Below, in pieces: positions 46,451-55,072 of a DNA stretch of 64,000 nucleotides. The notes under the pieces were generated by a model. That model had not been told where the DNA came from. It worked only from the letters and a program-made list of their open reading frames with translations, and searched no databases. A program made the translations under genes and the position numbers. Where the stretch lies: NCBI GenBank assembly GCA_902765305.1, contig CACWZI010000022.1, positions 26,391-90,390 of the forward strand. The letters are read 5' to 3'. The first letter of the stretch is position 1. The number at the start of each line of letters is the position of its first letter. Source of the DNA: an uncultured Eubacteriales bacterium. GTDB taxonomy: Bacteria; Bacillota; Clostridia; Christensenellales; Aristaeellaceae.

Positions 46451-46478
46451 TTGAATGTGCTCCTTATTTATGGATGGA

Positions 46479-47312
46479 TTATCCCTTGACCGCGCCCGCC
46501 ACCATGCCGGCCACGATGCGCTTGTTGAAGAACAGGAACAGTATCAGCATCGGCACGGTGATGATGATGATGTCGGCGAACAGCAGGTTGTAGTTGTTGC
46601 CCAGCTGCCCCTTGTAGTTGTACAGCGTCAGCTGCACGGTGGTGTTGGCCGCGCCGGGCAGGAAGTACAGCGGGTTGGTGAAGTCGTTGAACGTCTGCAC
46701 GCCCACCAGTATGATGATCGTGGCCTGTATCGGCTTGAGCAGCGGAAAGATCACCTTCTGGAAGATCTGCCAGCGATTGCAGCCGTCGATGGACGCCGCC
46801 TCCTCCAGGTCCACGGGGATCGAGGACATGAAGCCGCGGTACAGCATGATCGTGAAGGGGGTTTGCAGCGCGATCTCGATCATGACCATCGAGAACATGG
46901 TCTTGTAGATGCCCATGGACTGCAGCATGCGGATGGTGGGCAGTATCGACGCGGGGATCATCAGGCCCAGCATGATGACCGACTGTATGGTCGTCATCAG
47001 CTTGCCCTTGCGCCGCTGGATCACGTAGCCCGCCATGGCGCCGGTGACGATCAGGCCCAGCACCGTGAACACCGTCAGTATCGCGCTGTTCTTGAAGGCG
47101 GTGACCAGCTGGTAGTTGCCGTGCTTGATGACCTCGAGGTAGTTTTCAAAGTGCAACTCGGTGGGCCAGGCGATGGACAGCCGGTTGGCCTCCTTCTTGG
47201 ACTTGATGGACTGGACGAACATGAAGTAGAACGGGATCAGGAAGATCACGGCGGTCAGGATCAGGCCGACGATATCCCCGATGATCTGGTTTCTCCTCTT
47301 CTTGCCTTCCAT
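46479..47312 (-). CDS. Carbohydrate ABC transporter permease (MalG type)
   Basis: A 277-residue inner-membrane permease with six predicted helices and the EAA loop SSIPVDLEEAASIDGCNRWQ that docks the shared ATPase. Pairs with the MalF-type protein whose stop overlaps its start (TAATG). No ATPase gene is in the operon, as is usual for Firmicute CUT1 systems that share an MsmX-type ATPase. Likely imports rhamnose-containing oligosaccharides, judged from the linked GH78. Confidence 0.93.
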   Translation of the reverse strand: MEGKKRRNQIIGDIVGLILTAVIFLIPFYFMFVQSIKSKKEANRLSIAWPTELHFENYLEVIKHGNYQLVTAFKNSAILTVFTVLGLIVTGAMAGYVIQRRKGKLMTTIQSVIMLGLMIPASILPTIRMLQSMGIYKTMFSMVMIEIALQTPFTIMLYRGFMSSIPVDLEEAASIDGCNRWQIFQKVIFPLLKPIQATIIILVGVQTFNDFTNPLYFLPGAANTTVQLTLYNYKGQLGNNYNLLFADIIIITVPMLILFLFFNKRIVAGMVAGAVKG

Positions 47313-48184
47313 TACCGGATCGCCTCCTCTCGCTTGTTCAGGAAGTGCTGCAGCGGGAAGGCGATGATCGAGATCAGTATCAGCATCACCACGTTGCCCG
47401 CGGTGGACAGGCCGTAGAAGCCCGCGGCGTACTGCTTGTAGATCACCGAGGCCAGCACGTCGGTGGCGAAGCCCGGTCCGCCGCCGGTCATGGCCCAGAT
47501 CAGGTCAAAGGTGCGCAGGCCGCCGATCAGCGACAGTATGATGATGGAGTTCTGGGCCGGGGCCACCAGCGGCAGGGTCACGTTGGTGATCTGCTGCCAC
47601 CAGTTCGCGCCGTCGATGGACGCCGCCTCGTAGTAGCTCTGGTCGATGGACTGTATGCCCGCGATGTAGATGACCACCGAGATCGACAGGCCCTTCCACA
47701 CGTCGCTCAGTATGATGCCCCACAGCGCGACCTTGGGGTCGCCCAGGAAATCCACCGGCTTTCCGCCCAGGCCCTGGATCGCCACGTTGAGCAGGCCTTT
47801 CGTCGGGTGCATCATGTAGGCGAAGGTCAGGCCCACGGCCATGGTGGACACCAGGTTCGGAAAGAACACCGCCGAGCGGATGAAGCCCTTGGTCTTGATG
47901 CTGCTGGTCAGGAAGATGGCGATGAAGAACGCCAGCACCACCTTCAGGCCGCTGGTGGCGAAGGCATACAGCAGCGTATGGGGCACCGACGAGCTCATGG
48001 CCGGGTCGGTGAAGAACAGCTTGTAGTTCTCCAGGCCGTTGAAGGTCGCCGTTTCAAAGTTCCAGACCGTCATGCTGTAGTAGAGCGAGGATATGACGGG
48101 CCAGAGGAAGAAGATCAGGAAAATAGCCAACGACGGTACGACGAACCAAACCGAATACAGGCTCTTTTCCTTCGTCTTTGTCAT
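47312..48184 (-). CDS. Carbohydrate ABC transporter permease (MalF type)
   Basis: A 290-residue permease with six helices and the EAA loop QSIDQSYYEAASIDGANWWQ. Start ATG 48184 has GGAGG eight bases upstream; the longer open frame to 48313 is translated repeat sequence and is rejected. Second gene of the rhamnoside operon, separated from the binding-protein gene by a 128-bp inverted-repeat element. Confidence 0.93.
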   Translation of the reverse strand: MTKTKEKSLYSVWFVVPSLAIFLIFFLWPVISSLYYSMTVWNFETATFNGLENYKLFFTDPAMSSSVPHTLLYAFATSGLKVVLAFFIAIFLTSSIKTKGFIRSAVFFPNLVSTMAVGLTFAYMMHPTKGLLNVAIQGLGGKPVDFLGDPKVALWGIILSDVWKGLSISVVIYIAGIQSIDQSYYEAASIDGANWWQQITNVTLPLVAPAQNSIIILSLIGGLRTFDLIWAMTGGGPGFATDVLASVIYKQYAAGFYGLSTAGNVVMLILISIIAFPLQHFLNKREEAIR

Positions 48185-48205
48185 GCTTGTCGCCTCCATT
48201 GGGAA

Positions 48206-48333
48206 GGGGCTGCCCCAAAACGAACGCGTTTTGCGAATCCGGCTGTAGCGGTGCCGATCAGGCGCCCTTTGGCGGCAGATTGCCGCCGCTACGGTTGGTT
48301 CTTTCCATCGCAACGCTGTTTTGGGGCAGCCCC
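48206..48333. mobile_element. 128-bp MITE-like element with 16-base terminal inverted repeats
   Basis: GGGGCTGCCCCAAAAC at 48206-48221 is matched exactly inverted at 48318-48333. Inside is one copy of the TGTAGCGG...CCGCTACGG palindromic repeat (48244-48294). It sits between the binding protein and the permeases of the operon. The hairpin could also lower downstream expression relative to the binding protein. No coding capacity. Confidence 0.7.
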
Positions 48334-48374
48334 TTGTAATTAGGTTCGGTTAAACACAGGTCGATCAGAGCCTT

Positions 48375-49661
48375 TTATTCCCAGTTGTAGCCCAGCTGGA
48401 CAGCGGACTTCTTGCAGTCCTCGTCGTAGTCCTTGGCGGCGTCCGCGCCGGACATCTGGCCCATGGCCACGGCGGTGGTCAGCTGCTCGCAGGCTGTGCC
48501 CTTGATGGGAGAGACGTACTCCAGGGCGGGGCAGGTCTTGCCGGCGTCGAAGTACTGCTGCATGTCCACGCGCACCGCGTCGCACACGGTCTCGGGCAGG
48601 GTATAGCCCTTGATGCAGGAGGGGCCGTTGGCGCCGTAGGTCTCGAAGTACAGGTTCAGCATTTCCTCGGAGAAGTAGAAGTCCAGGAAGGCCTTCACGG
48701 CGTCGATGTTCTGGCTGTCCTTCCAGACGTAGAAGCTCATGGGCTCCCACACGGTCAGGCCGTGGTTGTCGGGATCGTCGCCGGGCACGCCGAACACGCC
48801 GATCTGGCTCTGGTCGTCGGCTTCCGCGGTGATCAGCGGCAGCTGCTGGGTCAGGATGAACCAGTGGGTCGCCTCGCCGGTGCCGATGGCGAAGTTGCCG
48901 TCCTGCACGGTGGCGGCGGACTTGTCGGCGTTCAGGTAGTCCACCAGGTCCTCGTACTTGGTCCAGGAGCGGGTGGCCACGGGGATGTCGGCGTACTTGG
49001 CCTTGCCCTCGGTGTACTCCTCGGCGAAGGTCGGATACTCGGCGTTGATGTTGTAGTAGTCGCCCAGGAACAGCACCTGGGTGGTCCAGGTATCGCCGGC
49101 GGTGAGCTCAATGGGGGTCTTGCCCGCTTCCTTCAGCTTGGCGCAGTTGTCCACGAACTCGGCCCAGGTGTGGGGCACTTCCAGGCCCAGCTCCTCATAG
49201 TCGGGCTTGTAGTAGATGATCGCGCCCGCCTGGGTGGAGGACTGGGGCAGGCCGTACACCGCGCCGTCGATGGTGACGGAGCTCAGGAAGGCGTCGTCGA
49301 CCCGGGAAACCAGATCCCAATCCTTGATGTCCAGGAAGCAGCGGGAGGGGTTCAGGTCGTACAGCTTGGAGCCGGAATTGTAGACCATCAGGTCGGGCAG
49401 GTCGTTGGAGGCGATGCGGGTCTTGAGCAGGTTGTCGCCCTCGGATCCGCCGGGATTGATCTCGGTCTCGACGTGCAGGCCCAGGGCTTCCTCAGCCGCT
49501 TCGATGACCGCCAGGGTGCCGGGGTTCAGCTCGGCCTGGCCGCCCCAGAAGGTGATGGTCACGCCCTCAAAGGGCTTGGCTTCCGCAACTGCGGAAACGC
49601 CCATCAGCATGGTGACCGCCAGCGCGATGGCCAGGGTCAAAGACATAAGCTTCCTGTTCAT
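48375..49661 (-). CDS. Extracellular sugar-binding protein of a CUT1 ABC transporter
   Basis: A 428-residue type II binding protein. Signal peptide from MNRKLMSLTLAIALAVTMLM with probable cleavage after AVAEA; no lipobox Cys. Landmarks of family 1 binding proteins: VTITFWGGQAELNPG, LPDLMVYNSGSKLYDL, DGAVYGLPQSSTQAGAIIYY and AVKAFLDFYFSEE. First gene of the rhamnoside operon with a near-consensus promoter. AAGGAGG precedes ATG 49661; the frame upstream of it is untranslated leader. Confidence 0.93.
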   Translation of the reverse strand: MNRKLMSLTLAIALAVTMLMGVSAVAEAKPFEGVTITFWGGQAELNPGTLAVIEAAEEALGLHVETEINPGGSEGDNLLKTRIASNDLPDLMVYNSGSKLYDLNPSRCFLDIKDWDLVSRVDDAFLSSVTIDGAVYGLPQSSTQAGAIIYYKPDYEELGLEVPHTWAEFVDNCAKLKEAGKTPIELTAGDTWTTQVLFLGDYYNINAEYPTFAEEYTEGKAKYADIPVATRSWTKYEDLVDYLNADKSAATVQDGNFAIGTGEATHWFILTQQLPLITAEADDQSQIGVFGVPGDDPDNHGLTVWEPMSFYVWKDSQNIDAVKAFLDFYFSEEMLNLYFETYGANGPSCIKGYTLPETVCDAVRVDMQQYFDAGKTCPALEYVSPIKGTACEQLTTAVAMGQMSGADAAKDYDEDCKKSAVQLGYNWE

Positions 49662-49737
49662 GGTTCCTCCTTGATATTCGCCATTGGCGTATTTTAAGCT
49701 CCACATGCCATGTGTCGCTTAATTCCATTGTGTTAAT

Positions 49738-49766
49738 AGTATAAACTACTTTCGACAGTTTTTCAA
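49738..49766 (-). promoter_or_regulatory. Promoter of the rhamnoside transporter operon
   Basis: On the minus strand TTGAAA (49766-49761) and TATACT (49743-49738) are 17 bases apart, leaving a leader of about 70 bases before ATG 49661. The AraC-type regulator ending at 49916 is the obvious candidate controller. Confidence 0.7.
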
Positions 49767-49915
49767 GCCCAAATTATGTGTATTTGTGGATTTTATTGAC
49801 ATCCAGCATCGATTATGCGCCGATACAGGCGGTGCTTGCATCAGCCCTTAACTGCATTATAAAGGACTTTTGCGGAATATTGAATTGCAAAAACGGATAT
49901 GAAATTGATATTTTT

Positions 49916-50971
49916 TTACCTAAATACATCCTCCTGGTTGTCCCGACGGTATTCCCCGGGCGTCTTGTGGAAGACCTGGCGGAAGGTACGGATAAAGTGC
50001 TCCACGTGCATATAGCCCACCGCGATGCCGATCTCCTCGACGCTGAGCTTCTCGTCGGGCAGGCGCAGCAGCCGGCAGGCCTCGGTCATGCGGCACTCCC
50101 TGAGCATCTCGGAAAAGGACTTCCCGACGCTCTGCTTGAGCATGCGGCTGAGATAGGCGGGATTGTAGTGGAATTCACGGGCCGTGGATTCCAGCGAGAT
50201 ATGGGCATAGTTCTGGCGGACAAAGCCGAGTATGTCGATGATGCGCTTGTTGTAGCGGTCCTGGTACTCGGCCTCCGTATTCTGGATGTGATTGCGAAGG
50301 ATGTAGTAAAACAGCGTCATGAAGCCGTTGTTGAGCATCTGGGCGCTGTAGCGCTCCGAGCGGTAGCTCTCCATATAGAGGAAGGCGATCTGGGACTGTA
50401 TGAACGCATCCTCGCCGGTGTGGATCAGTAGGTAGCGGTTATTCCCCGACCCGCTCAGGCACCTGCACAGGTAGTCGGACAGTATGTCGCCCTCCTCCAT
50501 GATGTGGAAGAAGGTCTTCTGGAAGGTGCTGGTCCTGACAAGCACGTTGATGACAATGCTTTCATCGAACACCGCCAGCGCGTGGGTCTCGCCGGGGGTG
50601 ATGAAGCAGATGTCCCCCGTCCGCATGTGCAGGGGGACGCCCCCCACCGTATTGACGCAGCTGCCCCTGTAGACATACAGTATCTCAAAATAGGTATGGC
50701 TGTGGGAGAACTCCGGCGTATAGCAATAGTGCTTCTTAAAGGAAACGTCGGCGTCCTTCGCGAAAAGGTAGTCCACCTCGGGCATCGTGCTGAGCCATTC
50801 GGGCGTCACCTCCGGCACGAACAGCGACAGGCGCTCGATGAGCTCACGGGGGATGGTGTCAAGGTATGCCTTGCGCGCGGCCGGATCGTCCCGGAGCGCG
50901 TACATCCGCTTATAGATGCGCTCCGATTCGCACAGGGGACCGACCGTCTTCAAGAATGCATCACGATACAT
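49916..50971 (-). CDS. AraC-family transcriptional regulator
   Basis: A 351-residue regulator: N-terminal cupin-like sensor (FEILYVYRGSCVNTV, GDICFITPGETHALAVF) and a C-terminal double helix-turn-helix (YNPAYLSRMLKQSVGKSFSE, then AVGYMHVEHFIRTFRQVF and TPGEYRR). It lies immediately upstream of the rhamnoside operon on the same strand and probably activates it in response to sugar. Its start overlaps the end of the GGDEF gene by 11 bases, so it is co-transcribed with it. Confidence 0.92.
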   Translation of the reverse strand: MYRDAFLKTVGPLCESERIYKRMYALRDDPAARKAYLDTIPRELIERLSLFVPEVTPEWLSTMPEVDYLFAKDADVSFKKHYCYTPEFSHSHTYFEILYVYRGSCVNTVGGVPLHMRTGDICFITPGETHALAVFDESIVINVLVRTSTFQKTFFHIMEEGDILSDYLCRCLSGSGNNRYLLIHTGEDAFIQSQIAFLYMESYRSERYSAQMLNNGFMTLFYYILRNHIQNTEAEYQDRYNKRIIDILGFVRQNYAHISLESTAREFHYNPAYLSRMLKQSVGKSFSEMLRECRMTEACRLLRLPDEKLSVEEIGIAVGYMHVEHFIRTFRQVFHKTPGEYRRDNQEDVFR

Positions 50972-52424
50972 GGGCTTTCATCTCTGTCTTCCGCGCGTAC
51001 ATCGCCTTGTCCGCCCGCTTGAACACAGCCTCGAGGGTATCCCCCTCGCCGTAGCGCGCGAAGCCGACGGCGGCGCTGGTCCGCTCCCAGGGCTCCAGCG
51101 TCTCATCCGCACGGTTGCGGTCGATGTTGTCCTGCAGCTGACGCATCAGCGCGTCCACGTTTTCCAGGTCGTGTCCCTCCAGCACCACGGCAAACTCGTC
51201 GCCGCCCAGCCGGAACACCGGGGAATGCTTGAATACGGCGCAGATCATGCCGCACAGCCGCTGGATGGCAATGTCGCCCTTGTCGTGGCCGAAGTTGTCG
51301 TTGATCTTCTTCAGGTCGTTCAGGTCGATCATGGCGATGCCGAAGTCCCTGACGTCTCCCGCGCGAAGGCCCTCCGTCAGCCGGGCGGCGATCTCGTCGT
51401 AGGCCCGCTTGTTGCGCACCTTGGTCAGGGCGTCGACGTTGGCGATGCGGTCCATCTCGTCCGCATGCTCCCGGGTGGTGATCAGCTTCTGGGTGGTCTC
51501 CAGGATCTTCGTGAACTGCTCGTTGATGTTCTGCTCCATCTGCTTCATGGAGTTGGACAGCGTTTCGATCTCGTCGCCGGTATGGATCTGGAGCTGGGAA
51601 AATTCGTTTCGGATGGACGACGTTCCGCTTCTCCAGTACTTCTCCGACGTGTCCGACAGCTTGTTGATCGGGCGGATGATCGTCCGGTCGATCAGTATGA
51701 TGCTCAGTGCGATAAACACGGCCGCCAGGAGCAGCAGCGCGGAGAGGGCGATCAGCAGGTAGCGGTTCCTCTGGTTCATCACCTCGTTCATCGACAGCTC
51801 CGCCGCGGCGAACGCCACCAGCTCCCCGTCCAGGAAGACGGGGCTGCCCGCGGCGACCACCCAGCCGTATTCCGGCGTGTTGGTCACGTCGGGGGCAATG
51901 CCGTTTTCCGGCTTTTTCATGGCCTCGTGGTCGACATCGTACATGACCGCGTCAAAGCAGCCGGGCGGGCTGTTGTCCTCGCCGTAGGTGCCGTCGACCA
52001 GATAGACCGTGGACTCCGTCTTCAGATCGAAGCACACCAGGTAGACGCACTCGACGGCGTTGTTGTCCTGAACGACGCGCAGCTGCCGCTGGATCGTCTT
52101 GAATTCGTCCGTCTCCTGGATCGATTCGTACTTCGCAAGGTATGCCTCATAGCCCGGCGACTCCCATTCCTCGTTGCTCACCCGGTCCTCCGAGGCGTCG
52201 AAGATGGCCATGACCCGGTCCCTGATCGAGCGCACCATCTGCGGATCGACCATCGCGGCGGCGGTCGCCGACAGCTCCTTCGACCGGCTGATGTACATCG
52301 ACCGGCTGATATCGCTGATCCCCTTGTAGCTGAACAGCCCCGCCAGTATGCTGATCGCGGCAATGATGGAAACGATGAGTATGACCAGCTTCTTCTTCAG
52401 TGAAAACCTGGGCTTGGTGGTCAT
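50961..52424 (-). CDS. Membrane-bound diguanylate cyclase (sensor-HAMP-GGDEF)
   Basis: A 487-residue protein: TM1 at about 12-32, an extracellular dCache-like sensor (YVVAAGSPVFLDGE-type motif, here YGWVVAAGSPVFLDGELVAF), TM2 at about 225-247, a HAMP region (IIRPINKLSDTSEKYW), a coiled coil, and a GGDEF domain with VDALTKVRNKRAYD and the intact catalytic motif FRLGGDEFAVVLEG. It should make c-di-GMP in response to an external signal. No inhibitory RxxD is clear. ATG 52424 has GGAG upstream. Operon with the AraC regulator. Confidence 0.92.
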   Translation of the reverse strand: MTTKPRFSLKKKLVILIVSIIAAISILAGLFSYKGISDISRSMYISRSKELSATAAAMVDPQMVRSIRDRVMAIFDASEDRVSNEEWESPGYEAYLAKYESIQETDEFKTIQRQLRVVQDNNAVECVYLVCFDLKTESTVYLVDGTYGEDNSPPGCFDAVMYDVDHEAMKKPENGIAPDVTNTPEYGWVVAAGSPVFLDGELVAFAAAELSMNEVMNQRNRYLLIALSALLLLAAVFIALSIILIDRTIIRPINKLSDTSEKYWRSGTSSIRNEFSQLQIHTGDEIETLSNSMKQMEQNINEQFTKILETTQKLITTREHADEMDRIANVDALTKVRNKRAYDEIAARLTEGLRAGDVRDFGIAMIDLNDLKKINDNFGHDKGDIAIQRLCGMICAVFKHSPVFRLGGDEFAVVLEGHDLENVDALMRQLQDNIDRNRADETLEPWERTSAAVGFARYGEGDTLEAVFKRADKAMYARKTEMKAHVS

Positions 52425-52620
52425 TCGTTATCAGCTCCTCGATGGTCGTCGGTACCGACGCCGCTTCCGTTGGTTCCGCGCCTGTACACATACATTGTTA
52501 TATTATTTTATCACGGCAAAGCGCTTTTGTCTACAAAAAACAGTATGGACGTGAGCGCGGGAATATGGTAAAATCGAAGTTGGCAGATATACAATCAAAA
52601 AACAAAGCGAGGCGTGGAAT

Positions 52621-54030
52621 ATGGATTTTCAGCAAGTTGTCGACCACATGGGGGCCATGACCTGCGTGGTTTCCGTCCAGAAGCGCCTTGGCGGCGGCTA
52701 CGGTGACATCCGGATCGTCACCGGGAACAGGGCCTATATCGATTCGATCGAGCACCCGATGGGCGATGTGCGGATGCTGACCACCAGCTTCACGCCAAAC
52801 AGCCTGTACACCGACTACTTGACCCGGGATTTGAACTTCGAGGAGTACTGCTACCGGGCCGCCGTCGAAAAGAAGTGCCTGCACTCCTACGCCCACCCGG
52901 ACCGGTTTGACGTCTGGTTCAACATGACGTTTTTGCCGCTGGCGCCCGACGAGGGCGACCTGTGCTTTTGCACCTATACGATGGAGATCAACCCCGTGGC
53001 GGACAGCTCGAGGATGTCCAACGTCTCCTCGGAGATGGCGTCAGCGGTGCTGGAGACCGCCATCAAGCTGCGGGGCGCCACCGATTTCGAGGCGGCCATG
53101 GCCGACGTCATCAAGGACATACGGGAAATCTGCCTGGCGAAGCAGTGCTGCATACTGCTGATGGACCCCCTCACCCGCACCTGCTCGGTGCTCTGCGAGG
53201 ATATCGCGGCGGACAGCCCGAAGAAGCCCATGGCCGAGATCGTCGACGACGGCTTCTACGACCTGGCCGAGTCCTGGGAGGCGACCATCTCCGGCAGCAA
53301 CTGCCTGATTGCCAAGAACGAGCAGGACATGGAGGTGGTCCGGGAGCGAAATCCAGCTTGGTACAGCTCCCTCGTCGAAAACGGCGTCCGCTCCATCGTG
53401 CTGTTTCCCCTGAAGTCGGGCCATGAAAAGCACGGCTACATCTGGGCGACGGATTTCGACCCGGAAAACGCCCCCAGGATCAAGGAGGCGCTGGAGCTGG
53501 TGACCTTCATACTCGGCGCGGAGATCGGCAATCACCTGCTGCTCAAGCGCCTGCAGGTATTGAGCGCCAGGGACATGCTCACGGGCTGCCTGAATCGCAA
53601 CGAGATGAACAACTATGTGGACGCGCTCAGCAACGGACGGATCAGCCCCGGCAAGTCCGTCGGCGCGCTGTTCGCGGATCTGAACGGCCTCAAGCGCGTC
53701 AACGATTCCCAGGGCCACGCCGCCGGCGACGCCCTCATTCGGGCGGGATACCGGGTGCTGCGCGAAATATTTAACGACGATGAGATCTTCCGCGCCGGCG
53801 GCGACGAGTTCACCGTGATCGTCCTGGGCGCCACGCCCGGGGATATGGAAGAAAAGGCCCGCCTGATCGGTCAGTGCGCGGCGCGGGAGGGCGCGGTCAG
53901 CCTTGCGGTGGGCTATCACGTCGAAGCGGATTGCAGGAACGTGCGCGCTGCCCTGCGCAGGGCGGATGAAAACATGTATGAGAACAAGCGTCAGTATTAC
54001 AGGGCCCACCCCGGCAAGGGGCGGGGCTGA
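52621..54030 (+). CDS. Soluble GGDEF protein with PAS/GAF-like sensory regions
   Basis: A 469-residue cytoplasmic protein. Residues 1-130 resemble a PAS-like domain; 150-315 a GAF-like domain (ICLAKQCCILLMDPLTRTCS, ENGVRSIVLFPLKSGHEKHG). The C-terminal GGDEF domain has SARDMLTGCLNRNEM and FRAGGDEFTVIVLG, with the intact GGDEF core and a YHVE end. Likely diguanylate cyclase. Divergent from the other GGDEF gene and 15 bases before the PHP gene, probably co-transcribed. TAAAAT at 52569 may be part of a weak promoter. Confidence 0.85.
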   Translation: MDFQQVVDHMGAMTCVVSVQKRLGGGYGDIRIVTGNRAYIDSIEHPMGDVRMLTTSFTPNSLYTDYLTRDLNFEEYCYRAAVEKKCLHSYAHPDRFDVWFNMTFLPLAPDEGDLCFCTYTMEINPVADSSRMSNVSSEMASAVLETAIKLRGATDFEAAMADVIKDIREICLAKQCCILLMDPLTRTCSVLCEDIAADSPKKPMAEIVDDGFYDLAESWEATISGSNCLIAKNEQDMEVVRERNPAWYSSLVENGVRSIVLFPLKSGHEKHGYIWATDFDPENAPRIKEALELVTFILGAEIGNHLLLKRLQVLSARDMLTGCLNRNEMNNYVDALSNGRISPGKSVGALFADLNGLKRVNDSQGHAAGDALIRAGYRVLREIFNDDEIFRAGGDEFTVIVLGATPGDMEEKARLIGQCAAREGAVSLAVGYHVEADCRNVRAALRRADENMYENKRQYYRAHPGKGRG

Positions 54031-54045
54031 AGGAGCATTTGGAGC

Positions 54046-54882
54046 ATGATAAACCAGAACCCGGAACCCCGGAGCGCGTTTGTGTATGAAACGCACATGC
54101 ACACCTGTCAGGCCAGCGCCTGCGGCAAATCCATGGGGCGGGACTACATTCAGCGCTACATCGACGCGGGCTACGCCGGCATCATGGTCACCGATCATTT
54201 TTACCGGGGCAACTGCGCCGTCGACCGCCGCCTGCCCTGGCCGGAATTCGTCAACCGCTTCTGCGCCGGCTACGAGGACGCCCTGAACGAGGGCGAACGA
54301 AGGGGCCTGCCGGTGTTCTTCGGCTGGGAGGAAAACTTCGACGGGGACGAATACCTGATCTACGGCCTCGACAAGTCCTGGATGCTGGCCCACCCGGAGA
54401 TGGTCTCATGGACCCGCAAGCAGCAATACGATGCGGTGCGCGCCGCAGGCGGCTGCGTGGTGCAGGCCCACCCCTTCCGGGCCAGGAGCTACAACCACAC
54501 GATCTACCTGGCCCAGTACCTGTGCGACGGGGTGGAGGCCTTCAACGCCGGAAACGAACCGGATTGGAACAGCCTCGCGCTGCGATACGCCCAGGTCACC
54601 GGCAAGCCGATGACCGCGGGCTCAGACAACCACAACGCCGATGCCATGGGACCCGGCAAGCTCGCCGGCGTGGCCTTTGACGCGCCCCTTCGCAACATCC
54701 GGGACTATGTGAACGCGATACTCGATAACAGGTCCTTCGCCCTGCACATCCCCTGCCCCGCGCCCTCCTGGACGCCGGCCATCCGCCCTGCCCTGCCCGC
54801 CAGGTGGCTCGACGAAAGCGGAGCGGACACCGGCGCCGACGTCGTGGCGCGGCTGGATACGCCCTGCCGTGAAAAGCTGTAG
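54046..54882 (+). CDS. PHP-domain phosphoesterase
   Basis: A 278-residue metal-dependent hydrolase of the polymerase-and-histidinol-phosphatase fold. Metal motifs are visible in order: THMHTCQASACG (HxH), MVTDHFYRGN (DH), FGWEENFDGDEYLIYG (Glu), VVQAHPFR (H) and AGSDNHNADAMG (DxH). It likely removes phosphate from a small molecule. AAGGAG precedes ATG 54046. The final 30 residues after RNIRDYVNAILDN are not family-typical. Confidence 0.9.
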   Translation: MINQNPEPRSAFVYETHMHTCQASACGKSMGRDYIQRYIDAGYAGIMVTDHFYRGNCAVDRRLPWPEFVNRFCAGYEDALNEGERRGLPVFFGWEENFDGDEYLIYGLDKSWMLAHPEMVSWTRKQQYDAVRAAGGCVVQAHPFRARSYNHTIYLAQYLCDGVEAFNAGNEPDWNSLALRYAQVTGKPMTAGSDNHNADAMGPGKLAGVAFDAPLRNIRDYVNAILDNRSFALHIPCPAPSWTPAIRPALPARWLDESGADTGADVVARLDTPCREKL

Positions 54883-54892
54883 ACCGAGAGAT

Positions 54893-55072
54893 AAATACTG
54901 ATTTATCGGGGAGAGGGGGAGCCCTATCCCCCGCTTCGCGGGTACTTCCCCACTGCGGTGGGGAAGCTTATATTGCGCACTTCAACCGGCTCTTTAGCTT
55001 CCCCACCGCAGTGGGGAAGTGGCCCGAAGGGCCGATAGGGCTCCCCTTTCATAGCTCGACAAATCAGTATTT
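54893..55072. mobile_element. ATACTGATTT-bounded element, copy E (180 bp)
   Basis: AAATACTGATTTATCG on the left and CGACAAATCAGTATTT on the right enclose nested inverted repeats: GGGGGAGCCCTATC/GATAGGGCTCCCC outermost, then CTTCCCCACTGCGGTGGGGA against TCCCCACCGCAGTGGGGAAG. It fills the gap between the PHP gene and the GH2 gene and overlaps the GH2 stop codon (TAA at 55073-55071). Confidence 0.75.

Noticed and set aside
47312-48313. Extended start of the MalF-type permease
   Set aside because: The additional 43 residues are translated inverted-repeat element sequence; ATG 48184 has a proper GGAGG.
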